This document shows positions 46,799 through 55,779 of a DNA stretch of 64,000 bases, one piece after another. This DNA is from Pelosinus fermentans DSM 17108 (GTDB lineage: Bacteria > Bacillota > Negativicutes > DSM-13327), in the NCBI RefSeq assembly GCF_000271485.2, contig NZ_AKVN02000001.1:996001-1060000 (forward strand), read 5' to 3'. The notes under the pieces are model-generated. The model worked only from the letters and a program-made list of their open reading frames with translations, had not been told where the DNA came from and did not search any database. How positions within the stretch are numbered: position 1 is the stretch's first letter; every line of letters starts with the position of its first letter. The translations under genes and the position numbers were made by a program.

Positions 46799-48718
46799 AT
46801 GAGTAGTGAAGAACGAAGGTTAGATTATCTGAATGTGTCAGGGAAGGAGTATGTTCCTTACGTACCAGCAGACAAAGTCATTCCCGAGTTTACAGCAACA
46901 GCAATTATTATCGGTTTTATTTTAGCAATTGTGTTCGGTATGGCAAATGCGTATCTTGGTCTAAAGGCTGGGATGACCGTAAGCGCTACCATTCCGGCAG
47001 CAGTTATTTCTATGGGGATCTTGAAAGGAATATTAAAAAGAGGAACGATTTTGGAGAACACGGTAGCCCAGTCTATTGCTTCCTCGGGTGAGGCCGTGGC
47101 TGCAGGTATGATTTTTACTGTACCGGCCCTGTTCCTATGGGGATACGCACCTGATATGATGACAATGACATTGATGGCATTACTTGGTGGTTCTCTTGGC
47201 GTGTTGCTCATGATTCCGCTGCGTCGTTATTTGATTGTGGATGAGCATCATAATCTTCCATATCCGGAAGGTACTGCCTGTGCAGAAGTGCTGGTTGTAG
47301 GTGACCAAGGAGGCACTGGTGCGAAAACAGTATTTGCTGGAATTGGTATCGGTGCAGGATATAAATTTCTAATGGGGGCCATGGGTATTTGGAATGAAAA
47401 CCCTGAGTGGCCGATTCCAGGTCTCAAGGGCGCGGCTATCGGATTTGATGTCCTGCCAGCTTTGCTGGGCGTAGGCTTTATTATCGGACCCCGGGCGGCT
47501 TTTACTATGTTTGCTGGCAGCTTTCTTAGCTGGATGGTCCTTATGCCGCTGATTGCTTATTTCGGCAGCGGTTTAACAGCACCGGTATTTCCAGCAACTA
47601 CACCCATTTCCCAAATGGATCATTGGGATTTATGGAGTAAGTATATTCGTTATATTGGCGCAGGCGGCGTAGCTGTAGGCGGTATGTTTAGCCTGATTAA
47701 GTCTTTACCTACCATTTTTAGTTCTTTTAAGGCTTCTCTTGGGGGGCTGACAAAAGGCGGCGGTTCTGGTGACGAAAATCTTAGAACGCAAAAAGATATG
47801 CCGATGTCCATTATTTTAATTGGTGCAGTCGTTATCTTTCTTGCGTGTGCCTTCCTGCCTCAGCTTCATATGGGCGTAATCGGAGGGATTATGGTGGTGC
47901 TGTTCGGCTTTTTCTTCACCACGGTGTCTTCCCGTATCGTAGGTCTGATCGGTTCTTCCAGTAATCCGGTTTCCGGAATGACCATTGGCACTTTGATTAT
48001 AGTAAGTGTACTGCTAAAAGCAATGGGTTTCACGGGTATTGAAGGTATGCTGGCAGCTCTTAGCATTGGAGCTCTAGTTTGTATCTCCATTGCAATGGCG
48101 GGGGATACTTCTCAGGATTTAAAAACAGCCTTTTTAGTTGGTGCCACTCCTTATCGCCAGCAATATGCTCTTTTAATTGGTGTTGTTGCATCCGCTGCTG
48201 TTATTGGCTGGACGCTGACGATGTTAAATAGCGCTTATGGTTTTGGCACGAAAGAATTGGCCGCACCACAGGCTACATTGATGTCACTGGTTGTCAAGGG
48301 TGTTATCGATGGTTCTTTGCCTTGGGCGTTAGTTGGTATCGGTGCCTCTGTGGCAGTTGTTGCTGAATTGCTGGGAATTTCTGTGTTGGCTTTTGCAGTA
48401 GGTATGTATCTGCCAATTCACCTAAATGCAGCGATTGCTACCGGTGGTCTGCTCAGCTTAATTATGACGAAGGTAATAAAAAATGCAGATCAATTGAAAA
48501 GACGTACAGAAGAAGGAATCTTACTTGCTTCTGGCTTAATTGCCGGTGATTCGTTAATGGGCGTTGTCCTGGCACTTATGGTGTACCAAGGAGTTGATAT
48601 TTCTATGGATATGAAGTGGGGCGGTATGCTCAATGAAGTATCGATGGGGATTTTCGTGATATTGGCAATTGCCTTCCTGCGGCATTGCCTGACTTATAAG
48701 TTGGATAAAGAAAATTAG
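46799..48718 (+). CDS. OPT-family oligopeptide (or metal-chelate) transporter
   Basis: 639 residues, about 15 membrane helices. The family hallmarks are GMANAYLGLKAGMTVSATIP near 47-66, NLPYPEGTACAEVL near 151 and AGDTSQDLKTAFLVGATPYRQQ near 433. OPT carriers import peptides or metal complexes with protons. GGGGGG lies 5 nt before the ATG. Head of a run with PqqD-like, membrane-HTH and aminopeptidase genes. Confidence 0.93.
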   Translation: MSSEERRLDYLNVSGKEYVPYVPADKVIPEFTATAIIIGFILAIVFGMANAYLGLKAGMTVSATIPAAVISMGILKGILKRGTILENTVAQSIASSGEAVAAGMIFTVPALFLWGYAPDMMTMTLMALLGGSLGVLLMIPLRRYLIVDEHHNLPYPEGTACAEVLVVGDQGGTGAKTVFAGIGIGAGYKFLMGAMGIWNENPEWPIPGLKGAAIGFDVLPALLGVGFIIGPRAAFTMFAGSFLSWMVLMPLIAYFGSGLTAPVFPATTPISQMDHWDLWSKYIRYIGAGGVAVGGMFSLIKSLPTIFSSFKASLGGLTKGGGSGDENLRTQKDMPMSIILIGAVVIFLACAFLPQLHMGVIGGIMVVLFGFFFTTVSSRIVGLIGSSSNPVSGMTIGTLIIVSVLLKAMGFTGIEGMLAALSIGALVCISIAMAGDTSQDLKTAFLVGATPYRQQYALLIGVVASAAVIGWTLTMLNSAYGFGTKELAAPQATLMSLVVKGVIDGSLPWALVGIGASVAVVAELLGISVLAFAVGMYLPIHLNAAIATGGLLSLIMTKVIKNADQLKRRTEEGILLASGLIAGDSLMGVVLALMVYQGVDISMDMKWGGMLNEVSMGIFVILAIAFLRHCLTYKLDKEN

Positions 48719-48764
48719 AAACATTGTATTTGGGGAAAGAAAAAAATCTTGAAGGAAATTGTTT

Positions 48765-49097
48765 ATGAAACAGCGAAATAATTTATTGTTGAAACGCCCT
48801 ATCGGCCGCCCCCATGTGGCGGCTGAGGTGGGCAATGAATCACGTTTGGTTGTTCACCATAATCATTGGATTAGTAAACTTTGCACCCGCTTTTTTCGGA
48901 CACCGGCACAAACCTATTTTAATCTTGATTCCTATGGCTCCTTTGTCTGGTTTCACTGTAATGGTGAGTACACCGTAGGTGATATTGCCAGATTAATGAG
49001 TGAAGAGTTTGGTACGGAAGCGGAGCCTGTCATGGAGCGGCTGATTGTTTTTTTAAGAATTCTAATCGGCAGAAAACTAATTAACCTGCAGGATTAG
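48765..49097 (+). CDS. Stand-alone PqqD-like protein
   Basis: 110 residues from the ATG at 48765 with GAAGGA 8 nt upstream. The PqqD winged-helix pattern is FNLDSYGSFVWFHCNGEYTV and then DIARLMSEEFG. In RiPP pathways this fold is the recognition element that holds the leader peptide. Here there is no radical-SAM, lanthipeptide or cyclodehydratase gene beside it and I see no precursor peptide. The N-terminal 40 residues are basic (RPIGRPHVAAEV). Confidence 0.8.
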   Translation: MKQRNNLLLKRPIGRPHVAAEVGNESRLVVHHNHWISKLCTRFFRTPAQTYFNLDSYGSFVWFHCNGEYTVGDIARLMSEEFGTEAEPVMERLIVFLRILIGRKLINLQD

Positions 49098-49115
49098 AAA
49101 AGGAGGGGGATTGTA

Positions 49116-49481
49116 TTGCCGATTGAAGGTTTTATAATGGGAACGTTAGGATTTGCTGTTATGGGCGCTATCTTGTATGTCTGGGGATATCGAAAGTCCC
49201 GCAGCACTCCGCGCCGTTTGCATGCGCAGATGGGGCAGGCAATCGAAGCTAGAATTCAGACCCTCCTTGCCAGTCAGATTCATGGTGCGACGCTGAAAGA
49301 AATTGCTAAATCGATTGGTGATCTTAGTGTGGGGGGACAATTGCAAGGCTATAAGCTGCAAGTGGAAGATGCCCGGGCCGCTACTGATGCCGTGCTGCGT
49401 CAGATGATTAGCCGTGGACTGGTTGTTAAGAACGACCAGGGAAAAACACCCAAGTATCTTTTGACAACCATAGAACGATAA
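49116..49481 (+). CDS. Small membrane-anchored winged-helix-like protein
   Basis: 121 residues, TTG start 9 nt after AGGAGG. One membrane helix (about 5-25), then a basic stretch and a small helical domain with HGATLKEIAKSIGDLSVG and ATDAVLRQMISRGLVVKN, which looks like a helix-turn-helix. Not recognised as a named family. Tightly packed between the PqqD-like and aminopeptidase genes (18 and 23 bp gaps), so part of the same operon. Confidence 0.65.
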   Translation: MPIEGFIMGTLGFAVMGAILYVWGYRKSRSTPRRLHAQMGQAIEARIQTLLASQIHGATLKEIAKSIGDLSVGGQLQGYKLQVEDARAATDAVLRQMISRGLVVKNDQGKTPKYLLTTIER

Positions 49482-49504
49482 CTTGACATGAGGATGATGA
49501 GATT

Positions 49505-50467
49505 ATGACAAAGCATTTGGAAAAAAGCGCAGAAATTGCAATCCGCCAATGTATGGCGGTTAAAAAGGGAGAAACCGTTCTTGTGGTTACTGATGAGCCA
49601 ACCCGCAATGTTGGGAGAGCATTATGGGAAAAGGCTGTGGAAGCTGGAGCGGAGGCTCTATATATTGAAATGCTGCCACGTAAAAATGACGGTGTAGAGC
49701 CACCACCCGCTATTGCTGCGGCAATGTTACATGCTGATGTCATTTTAGGTGCCACCTCCTGCTCCTTCTCCCATACGAAAGCCCGGAAAGAGGCTAGTCA
49801 GAAGGGGGCGCGGATTGCTACTCTGCCTGGTATTACAGAAGATATCATGCAGCGTACGTTAAGTGCTGATTATCAGCATATTGCAGAGCTAAGCCAACGG
49901 TTTGCCAAGCTGCTTAGCGAGGGTAAAGCAGTACATATTTCTACATTGGCTGGTACTGATTTGACTTTATCCATCTCAGGCAGACAAGGTCATGCAGATA
50001 CAGGTATCAATCATACAGCAGGTGATTTTAGCAATCTGCCAGCAGGTGAAGCTTATGTCGCCCCTGTAGAGGGAACGGCAGAAGGCATCATCATTATTGA
50101 TGGCGCCATGGCAGGTATTGGTGTTCTGGAATCCCCCATTAAGCTTACGGTAGAAAAAGGTTATGTAACAAAAGTAGAAGGCGGCAAAGAGACTGAAAAG
50201 CTGGAAGCTATGCTGAACGAGTATGGCAAGTTGGCTTGTAATATTGCAGAGTTGGGCATTGGTACCAATGATCAGGCGATCCTGTCCGGGCGAGTTCTTG
50301 AAGATGAAAAGGTTATGGGAACGGTTCATATTGCTTTGGGTAATAATTTCGGATTTGGCGGTACCTGTCAGGTGCCGATGCATTTGGATGGCATCCTGCT
50401 GAGTCCTACCCTGACGATTGATGGTCAGGTAGTCATTAAGGATGGCAAGCATTTGATTACGGCATAA
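49505..50467 (+). CDS. M29-like aminopeptidase (COG2309 group)
   Basis: 320 residues. Resembles thermophilic aminopeptidase T relatives: VKKGETVLVVTDEPTRNVGRAL near 17-38, SFSHTKARKEA near 86, and the C-terminal metal region AELGIGTNDQAILSGRVLEDEK and GTVHIALGNNFGFGGTCQVPMHLDGIL, with conserved Glu, His and Asp. Probably removes N-terminal amino acids from imported peptides, consistent with the OPT transporter. Some relatives (2,5-dihydroxypyridine dioxygenase type) are not peptidases. Confidence 0.8.
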   Translation: MTKHLEKSAEIAIRQCMAVKKGETVLVVTDEPTRNVGRALWEKAVEAGAEALYIEMLPRKNDGVEPPPAIAAAMLHADVILGATSCSFSHTKARKEASQKGARIATLPGITEDIMQRTLSADYQHIAELSQRFAKLLSEGKAVHISTLAGTDLTLSISGRQGHADTGINHTAGDFSNLPAGEAYVAPVEGTAEGIIIIDGAMAGIGVLESPIKLTVEKGYVTKVEGGKETEKLEAMLNEYGKLACNIAELGIGTNDQAILSGRVLEDEKVMGTVHIALGNNFGFGGTCQVPMHLDGILLSPTLTIDGQVVIKDGKHLITA

Positions 50468-50500
50468 TTGCCGTTCGTTATGGTGAAAGTCGAAAATAGA

Positions 50501-50547
50501 AGAACCATCTTCAAGCTCATGTTGAGCCTGAAAATGGTTCTTTTTTT
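50501..50547. terminator. Terminator between aminopeptidase and LysR gene
   Basis: AGAACCAT.TTCA.GCTCA and TGAGC.TGAA.ATGGTTCT around TGT, then seven T. Shared by convergent genes. Confidence 0.85.
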
Positions 50548-51430
50548 ATTTCCATTGCTGAATGTATTGCCAAAACATAAGCAATGACATGGAAGCTTTT
50601 TCTTGTTTGGTTCGGGCGAGGACGATGTGTTTGTAGAAGGGATCTACTAGGCGGACAGTGGAGAGACTGGCACTGTTGTTGTAGTACTGCAGACCGCTTA
50701 GGGAGATGAATGCGATGCCTAGACCAGCTTGGACGAGGTCAATTCTTCTACCGGGGCCATTACATTCACTTACGATTTTGGGCGTGAAGCCGGCTTTGCG
50801 GCATTCGGTGAAGAAAATGTCATAAGATACATTTTTCTTTGTCGGGAAAATAAAATTCTCGTTGGCGGTTTCGCTTAATTTAATCGTTTCTTTTTGGGAG
50901 AATGGATGATTCGCCGGTGTGATGAGAACGAACTCTTCCTTTTCTAAGGGATGAACTTCAAAATTGTAACTATCAATATCATGAGGTGCAGCAAAAAGTG
51001 CCAGATCAATATTGCCTTCGCAGAGCAGCTTGCAAAGTTCTTTGCTGAGTTCATTGGTGACGGCGAATTTGATGTTGGGATGTACGCTGTTAAAAGCGGT
51101 AAAGATACTGGCGATGTTGATATTGCCAAGTCCCGTAATGACACCGAGATGAATTGTTCGTTTTTCAACTGATAGGTGCTTTTGCAGATTCTGATGCATT
51201 TGTTCAACTTCGTGGGTGATTTTTTTTGCATATAGCATAAAGTCCTGTCCGGCGGGAGTCAATTGAATAGGGTGTTTGACGCGGTTGATAAGTTTCATGC
51301 CTAAGTCATTTTCTAATTTAGTAATTTGTTGGGATAAGGCCGACTGAGAGACGAAAAGCTGATCAGCGGCGCGAGTGAAATGTTTGCACTCGGCAACTGC
51401 GAGAAAATATTGTATTTGTTTTAACAGCAA
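50546..51430 (-). CDS. LysR-type transcriptional regulator
   Basis: 294 residues from a TTG at 51430, six nt after GGGGTG. The N-terminal winged helix is KQIQYFLAVAECKHFTRAADQL and SQSALSQQITKLENDLGMKL; the rest is the periplasmic-binding-like effector domain. Divergent from dcuC across 284 bp, the classic layout for a LysR regulator controlling the neighbouring genes. The gap is AT-rich; an ATATCATATCATTATTG region lies near the LysR side, but no operator is certain. Confidence 0.93.
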   Translation of the reverse strand: MLLKQIQYFLAVAECKHFTRAADQLFVSQSALSQQITKLENDLGMKLINRVKHPIQLTPAGQDFMLYAKKITHEVEQMHQNLQKHLSVEKRTIHLGVITGLGNINIASIFTAFNSVHPNIKFAVTNELSKELCKLLCEGNIDLALFAAPHDIDSYNFEVHPLEKEEFVLITPANHPFSQKETIKLSETANENFIFPTKKNVSYDIFFTECRKAGFTPKIVSECNGPGRRIDLVQAGLGIAFISLSGLQYYNNSASLSTVRLVDPFYKHIVLARTKQEKASMSLLMFWQYIQQWK

Positions 51431-51714
51431 GTAAATCACCCCAAAGGTTTAGCGTTAATTGATACCCTATTTTCAACTCATATTATAATTATGTCAATAT
51501 ATCATATCATTATTGTGGACTATGTTACAATTTTTTTTTCTAATGATGATAGTAGAAATACGAATTGTACTTTCGTGAAAGCACGCAGTATTATGAAGAT
51601 AAGTTAACTGTTAAGGCCAGACAATAAATGGCTTAATGAAGAGTGTGCGCACACAAATTAATCTGAATATTTTAATAAATGATAAAATGTTCATGGAAAG
51701 AAAGGAGTAGTATT

Positions 51715-53064
51715 ATGGTTGGAGTAATCGTTGCAACTTTAGTTATTCTACTGATTGCTTATCTGGTTTATAAAAAATATAAGCCTCAGACGGTAATTTT
51801 ATTGGGTGGCATGATTCTTATTGCCAGTGCAATTATGATTGGTAATCCGATTATAGCAGCAAAGCAAAGTATGGGAAATCCATGGCTTGATATTTTTAAA
51901 GTTATTGAAGATTTAGCAAGTAATCGTGTCGCCGGTTTGGGATTGATGATCATGTCGGTTACCGGTTTTGTTAAATATATGGATTATATAGGTGCAAGCA
52001 GGGTATTTGTTCATATTGGTGTAAAACCGCTGCAGTTGATTCGTTCACCCTATGTAGTATTAGCTTTTGCTTATCTTATCGGGCAGATGATGAAAATGGC
52101 AATTACCAGCGCAGCAGGACTTGGTGTATTACTTATGGCGACGATGTTTCCAATCTTACTTAGCTTGGGTGTATCCCGGGGGGCGGCAGCAGCGGTTATT
52201 GTCAGTGCCTCCTGTATCGACTTGGGACCGGCAGCGGCAACGTCAAATTTAATGGCAAAGACAGCTGGCATTGACGTCGTTGATTATTTCATTACTTATC
52301 AATTGGTGGTTGCTATTCCGGTTATTCTTACGATCGCAGTATTGCATTCGATCGTACAGCGCTATTTTGACAAAAAGGAAAATACAGCCAGTGCTGAAAA
52401 AATGGAAGTGAACGAAGGCGAATTGCCGCCGAAAATTTACGCAATATTACCAATCTTGCCACTGCTAATGATCTTTATTTTCAGTCCAGTGGTTGGTTCA
52501 AAACTTAAAATGAGCTTAGTCAGCGCGATGTTCTTTGGCCTTTTTGTCTCAATGGTCTTTGAATTTTTTCGTACTCAGGATTTAAAAGAAGTATTTAAAG
52601 GCATACAAAAATTCTTTGACGGTATGGGCAGTGCCTTTGCCACGGTGGTTACCCTGGTTATAGCCGGGGAATTGTTCGCCAATGGCTTAAATGCCGTTGG
52701 TGCCGTAGACACGGTAATCAATGCTTCTAAAACTGCTGGTTTTGGCGAAGAGGCGATGACGATTCTATTACAGACAGTTATTGCCGGTGCGACGATCTTA
52801 ACTGGTTCGGGGGATGCGGCGGTTTTCTCCTTTGCAGGGCTAGCACCTGTCATAGCAGCCCATCATGGGGTAAATCCAGTGGAAATGCTCATTCCGATGC
52901 AGTTTTCAGCAACGCTTGCCAGATCGATCTCCCCTATTTCAGCAGTTATGATTGCGGTTGCGGGTATTGCGATGGTTTCACCCTTTGATATTGCGAAAAG
53001 AACGATGATTCCCTTAGGTGCAGGGTTAATCGTGACAACGATAGCATCCTTGATGCTGATTTAA
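51715..53064 (+). CDS. dcuC: DcuC-family C4-dicarboxylate transporter
   Basis: 449 residues from the ATG at 51715 (AAAGGAG 7 nt before it). About 12 membrane helices. DcuC-type segments are GLGLMIMSVTGFVKYMDYIGA, SASCIDLGPAAATSNLMAKTAG, and TGSGDAAVFSFAGLAPVIA. The family exchanges or exports fumarate, succinate, malate or aspartate in anaerobes. In this setting the substrate may be a different carboxylate made by the next two enzymes. Confidence 0.85.
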   Translation: MVGVIVATLVILLIAYLVYKKYKPQTVILLGGMILIASAIMIGNPIIAAKQSMGNPWLDIFKVIEDLASNRVAGLGLMIMSVTGFVKYMDYIGASRVFVHIGVKPLQLIRSPYVVLAFAYLIGQMMKMAITSAAGLGVLLMATMFPILLSLGVSRGAAAAVIVSASCIDLGPAAATSNLMAKTAGIDVVDYFITYQLVVAIPVILTIAVLHSIVQRYFDKKENTASAEKMEVNEGELPPKIYAILPILPLLMIFIFSPVVGSKLKMSLVSAMFFGLFVSMVFEFFRTQDLKEVFKGIQKFFDGMGSAFATVVTLVIAGELFANGLNAVGAVDTVINASKTAGFGEEAMTILLQTVIAGATILTGSGDAAVFSFAGLAPVIAAHHGVNPVEMLIPMQFSATLARSISPISAVMIAVAGIAMVSPFDIAKRTMIPLGAGLIVTTIASLMLI

Positions 53065-53091
53065 TAAAAAAAGAAAAAGGGGGATTGTGTT

Positions 53092-54237
53092 ATGGAAGTA
53101 AGAAAATTAGAAATATCCAGCTATTTAGAAGAACTTGAATACTTAGTGAATATTGATAGTGTATCTTCTGATGCAGCAGGTACAGCAAAAATCGCAGAAT
53201 TTATGACAGCAAAATATCGCTCTTTAGGCTGGCAGGTTAAAGAACATCAGTTTAATAACACAATTGGCCCTTGTCTTGAAATTACCAATAAAGCGGCAGA
53301 ACAGTATGAGGTGCTGATTTTGGCTCACATGGATACGGTATTTCCAATTGGTACTGCAAAAGAGAGACCATTTTTCATTAACGATGGACGCGCTTACGGG
53401 CCTGGTGTCGTTGACTGTAAAGCTGGTTTGCTCAGTGGCTTCTACGCTTTGGCCGCACTGGAAACGATGGGAAAACTGGAGGATCAGGCAGTTTGTGTTT
53501 TTTTAAACAGCGACCATGAGGGCATCAGCTCGAAGTATTCAAAATTCCATTCGGAAGAATTGGCAAAACAAAGTAAATGCACGTTGGTGATTGAAGCGGC
53601 ACGTGCCAATGGAAATCTAGTGCATAAGCGAAAGGGGATTGGCCGTTATTATATTGAAGTCGACGGAGTTGCAGCTCATGCCGGCATAGATCATCAAAAG
53701 GGCCGCAATGCCATAGAAGAGATTGCGCATTGGGTTTTGGCTCTGCAAGGCAGAACGGATTATGCCAAGGAAACTACGCTGAATATCGGAAAAATTTCCG
53801 GTGGTACTTCGATTAGTACTGTACCGGATAAGGCAAAAGCAGAACTGGATATTCGATTCTATGATGAAAAAGCAGTGACAGTGATTGAGCAGTTGATGAA
53901 GGATTTGGCTGCGCAGCCACATGTGGCAGGAACGACAGCTAATGTTGTGGGCGGAATTACACGTCCATCAATGGTGCCAAGTGAAAAAACGGAAGAACTT
54001 GTTCATGCAATTGATGAAATCGGCAAGTCACTCCAGATAGATTTTGGCTGGACAGCAAGCGGCGGCGGCTCTGATGGAAGCTTTTCAGCAGCAGCGGGTA
54101 CACCGACCATTGATGGCTTAGGTCCAGTTGGAGGAGGTGCGCACAGCTCGCAAGAGTACTTGGAAATTGATACGGTAGTGCCGCGTTATGAACTGCTATG
54201 TAAGATAATTGCCTATGTGGTCAATTGGAAAAAGTAA
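53092..54237 (+). CDS. M20-family metallo-carboxypeptidase/deacylase with altered catalytic site
   Basis: 381 residues, glutamate-carboxypeptidase-like. Metal ligands: LAHMDTVFP (His, Asp), AYGPGVVDCKAG (bridging Asp), VIEAARANG (Glu) and GGGAHSSQEYLEID (His). The dimerisation domain has VAAHAGIDHQKGRNAIEE. The motif normally DEE reads SDHEGIS, so the usual catalytic-base Glu is replaced by His. It splits amide bonds of N-acylated amino acids or short peptides in relatives. 27 bp after dcuC and likely in one operon. Confidence 0.82.
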   Translation: MEVRKLEISSYLEELEYLVNIDSVSSDAAGTAKIAEFMTAKYRSLGWQVKEHQFNNTIGPCLEITNKAAEQYEVLILAHMDTVFPIGTAKERPFFINDGRAYGPGVVDCKAGLLSGFYALAALETMGKLEDQAVCVFLNSDHEGISSKYSKFHSEELAKQSKCTLVIEAARANGNLVHKRKGIGRYYIEVDGVAAHAGIDHQKGRNAIEEIAHWVLALQGRTDYAKETTLNIGKISGGTSISTVPDKAKAELDIRFYDEKAVTVIEQLMKDLAAQPHVAGTTANVVGGITRPSMVPSEKTEELVHAIDEIGKSLQIDFGWTASGGGSDGSFSAAAGTPTIDGLGPVGGGAHSSQEYLEIDTVVPRYELLCKIIAYVVNWKK

Positions 54238-54245
54238 GTTGATCG

Positions 54246-54292
54246 TTGAACTGCTGCTCGGTTTTGTTCTTGAAAATCGGACAGCAGTTCAA
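54246..54292 (+). other. Intercistronic hairpin
   Basis: TTGAACTGCTG and CAGCAGTTCAA, perfect 11-bp arms with a 25-nt loop, followed by AAAAAAC rather than a T run. Probably an mRNA processing or stability element and not a terminator. Confidence 0.5.
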
Positions 54293-54320
54293 AAAACAGG
54301 AAATTAGAGGGGGGTAAATA

Positions 54321-55757
54321 ATGAGAAAATTTGCAAAAAACAATCTAATTAAAGAAATAATACTCATCTGTGCAGTGATTATGAGCGGATTTCTGATTAC
54401 GCCGAATGTGCAGGCAATGTCGAATTTCATTGATGGTGCACATGATGTAAAAGTAGAGCATTTGGACGATATGACGACGAATAATCCAGCGCAGAATAAA
54501 GCTTTTGCCGAGTCATTAAAAAATGATGGCCGTAACTATAGTAACTGGGATGCTGCAGGTAAGCCGTCACGTCCGGACTGGACGGTAGCGAAAGGCATAG
54601 TGCCGGGAATTCAAATCAAAGGAATTATTGGTGATGCTCATTTTGTGATGCGTATTCCGGATAAATGGAATGGCAGACTCGTTGTTGGCGCTCCGGGTGG
54701 AACGGGCAGTGAATTGTCGGCAGATCAAAGATTAAGCGATTATATTCTAACCAAATTCGATGAAAATGGAAATTCATATGCCTATGCCTATACGGATAAA
54801 AGCGCCCGTGGTGAAATTATTCCTACTACTCAAGGTCAAATTAAAGAAGCTTGGCGTGGCAGAACTGCTTTTCTGCATCCAGAAGACGGCATTGCTACGT
54901 GGAATAAAAGAATGCATGAGCTTACAGTGGCAGCAAAAGATGCACTGAAAAAACTAAAAGGCGTTGGTCCTAAATATACCTACATCAACGGACAATCCAA
55001 TGGCGGCTATGTTACCCGCTATGCACTGGAGAATGACGGAGGTCTCTATGATGGCGGCATTGACTGGATGGGCGTTCTTTGGACACCGGAAGTTAACAAT
55101 ATCAGCATCAAGATAGACCAATACAGAGATATAAATATCATTCGTGATCCTAAAGCAACGGCAGAAGAAAAAGCAGCGGCGAGAGCTCATTATGGACTGC
55201 CGGAACAATCGGATTTTTTAATCGATAAAACGATCAGAGGCGGCAAAGGTTTATTGGATGATTCTCTTCGGATGAAGTATGATCCGGAATGGAAATATCG
55301 TGACTGGTCGGAATATGGACAGCACCCGGAAGATTATGCGAATTATAATTGGCACAATCGTCCTCAAAAAGTTAAAAATAATATTAAACCTTTTGCGTTA
55401 ACAGGTAATATTAAAAAGCCAATGATTACTTTACATGGTACTTGGGATGTCCAGATCAATCCAAACTATAATTCTGTTTACTATAGCAAAATGATTGCGG
55501 AAAAAGGGAAAGCTGCTATTCATCGTTTATACCTTATTGACCATGCTCATCATACAGATGCGATTGTCGGCGACCCCAAAGTCGATAAAAATCATTTAAT
55601 GCAGCCAATTTTACCATACTCTCACCAAGCATTTGATATGTTGGTGGATTGGGTAGAAAAAGGCATTGAGCCGCCAATGAATCAAACCATTCCTGTACCA
55701 CAGGATAAGCAAAAAGCAATTGATATCAAAACAGGTAATGAAATTGATATGTATTGA
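54321..55757 (+). CDS. Secreted alpha/beta hydrolase of unknown substrate
   Basis: 478 residues with a signal peptide (to about residue 32, PNVQAM). The nucleophile elbow is GQSNGGY near 232, the acid is probably the Asp in HGTWDVQINP near 373, and the His is in IDHAHHTD near 403. The middle has an inserted helical lid. The layout recalls tannase/feruloyl-esterase-like or 3-hydroxybutyrate-oligomer hydrolases, but it is too diverged to name. It would act in the periplasm or outside, ahead of the M20 enzyme and DcuC carrier. Confidence 0.78.
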   Translation: MRKFAKNNLIKEIILICAVIMSGFLITPNVQAMSNFIDGAHDVKVEHLDDMTTNNPAQNKAFAESLKNDGRNYSNWDAAGKPSRPDWTVAKGIVPGIQIKGIIGDAHFVMRIPDKWNGRLVVGAPGGTGSELSADQRLSDYILTKFDENGNSYAYAYTDKSARGEIIPTTQGQIKEAWRGRTAFLHPEDGIATWNKRMHELTVAAKDALKKLKGVGPKYTYINGQSNGGYVTRYALENDGGLYDGGIDWMGVLWTPEVNNISIKIDQYRDINIIRDPKATAEEKAAARAHYGLPEQSDFLIDKTIRGGKGLLDDSLRMKYDPEWKYRDWSEYGQHPEDYANYNWHNRPQKVKNNIKPFALTGNIKKPMITLHGTWDVQINPNYNSVYYSKMIAEKGKAAIHRLYLIDHAHHTDAIVGDPKVDKNHLMQPILPYSHQAFDMLVDWVEKGIEPPMNQTIPVPQDKQKAIDIKTGNEIDMY

Positions 55758-55779
55758 GAATTTTAAGGGGGATTTATTG

